DNA of 5,366 nucleotides, taken from CAYRZL01 sp964428795 (lineage in GTDB: Bacteria; Bacillota; Clostridia; Lachnospirales; Lachnospiraceae). The position numbers and the translations under genes are program-made. Within the stretch, counting starts at the first letter, position 1. The number at the start of each line of letters is the position of its first letter. The stretch is taken from NCBI GenBank assembly GCA_964428795.1, contig CAYRZL010000132.1, positions 1-5,366 on the forward strand, written 5' to 3'. Below are positions 5,357-5,366 of this stretch, in pieces. The notes under the pieces were generated by a model. It was not told the origin of the DNA, searched no databases, and saw only the letters and a list, made by a program, of their open reading frames with translations.

Positions 5357-5366
5357 GTATTTTTTA

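Noticed and set aside
5332..5365. Possible terminator after the aminotransferase: CCGTT/AACGG stem (5332-5346) and T-run (5360-5365)
   Set aside because: The stem is 5 bp, lies inside the coding sequence and is 13 bases from the T-run. A real terminator may lie beyond the window.

Overview
The window looks like the chromosome of a spore-forming Clostridia bacterium, most likely Lachnospiraceae. The support is a SipL-like spore protein with repeated DUF3794/SPOCS domains and a C-terminal LysM, a PcsB/CwlO-type NlpC/P60 cell-wall hydrolase, strong GA-rich ribosome binding sites, moderate GC and AT-rich intergenic DNA. The family assignment is inference. All genes I accept lie on the + strand. 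I see no mobile element, CRISPR array, tRNA or rRNA, and no clear sign of horizontal transfer.

Layout: (1) bases 1-101 hold the unidentifiable 3' end of an upstream gene; all three forward frames are open at the edge. (2) 102-530 is a small lipoprotein with a PrcB_C-like domain. (3) 607-2160 is the SipL-like spore coat assembly protein, followed directly by a strong terminator at 2161-2203. (4) An AT-rich intergenic region carries a near-consensus extended -10 sigma-A promoter (2294-2322), a short hairpin at the predicted transcript start, and a good RBS. (5) 2414-3706 is a secreted coiled-coil NlpC/P60 hydrolase with a Ser/Asp tandem-repeat linker. Next, at 3734-4000, is a small acidic single-pass membrane protein, probably in the same operon. 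(6) A nested hairpin terminator (4006-4059) is followed by a 23-bp tandem repeat (4061-4106). (7) 4163-5356 is a fold-type I PLP aminotransferase, complete, ending 10 bases before the right edge.

How the genes relate: these look like three or four separate transcription units. The lipoprotein and SipL genes may be read together, and SipL is expected to act in the mother cell during sporulation. The hydrolase and the small membrane protein form a vegetative-type cell-envelope unit with its own promoter and terminator. The aminotransferase is a separate metabolic gene. No wholly new system stands out. The points most worth a second look are the hydrolase's Ser/Asp repeat tract, its unrecognised acidic membrane partner, and the tandem repeat upstream of the aminotransferase.
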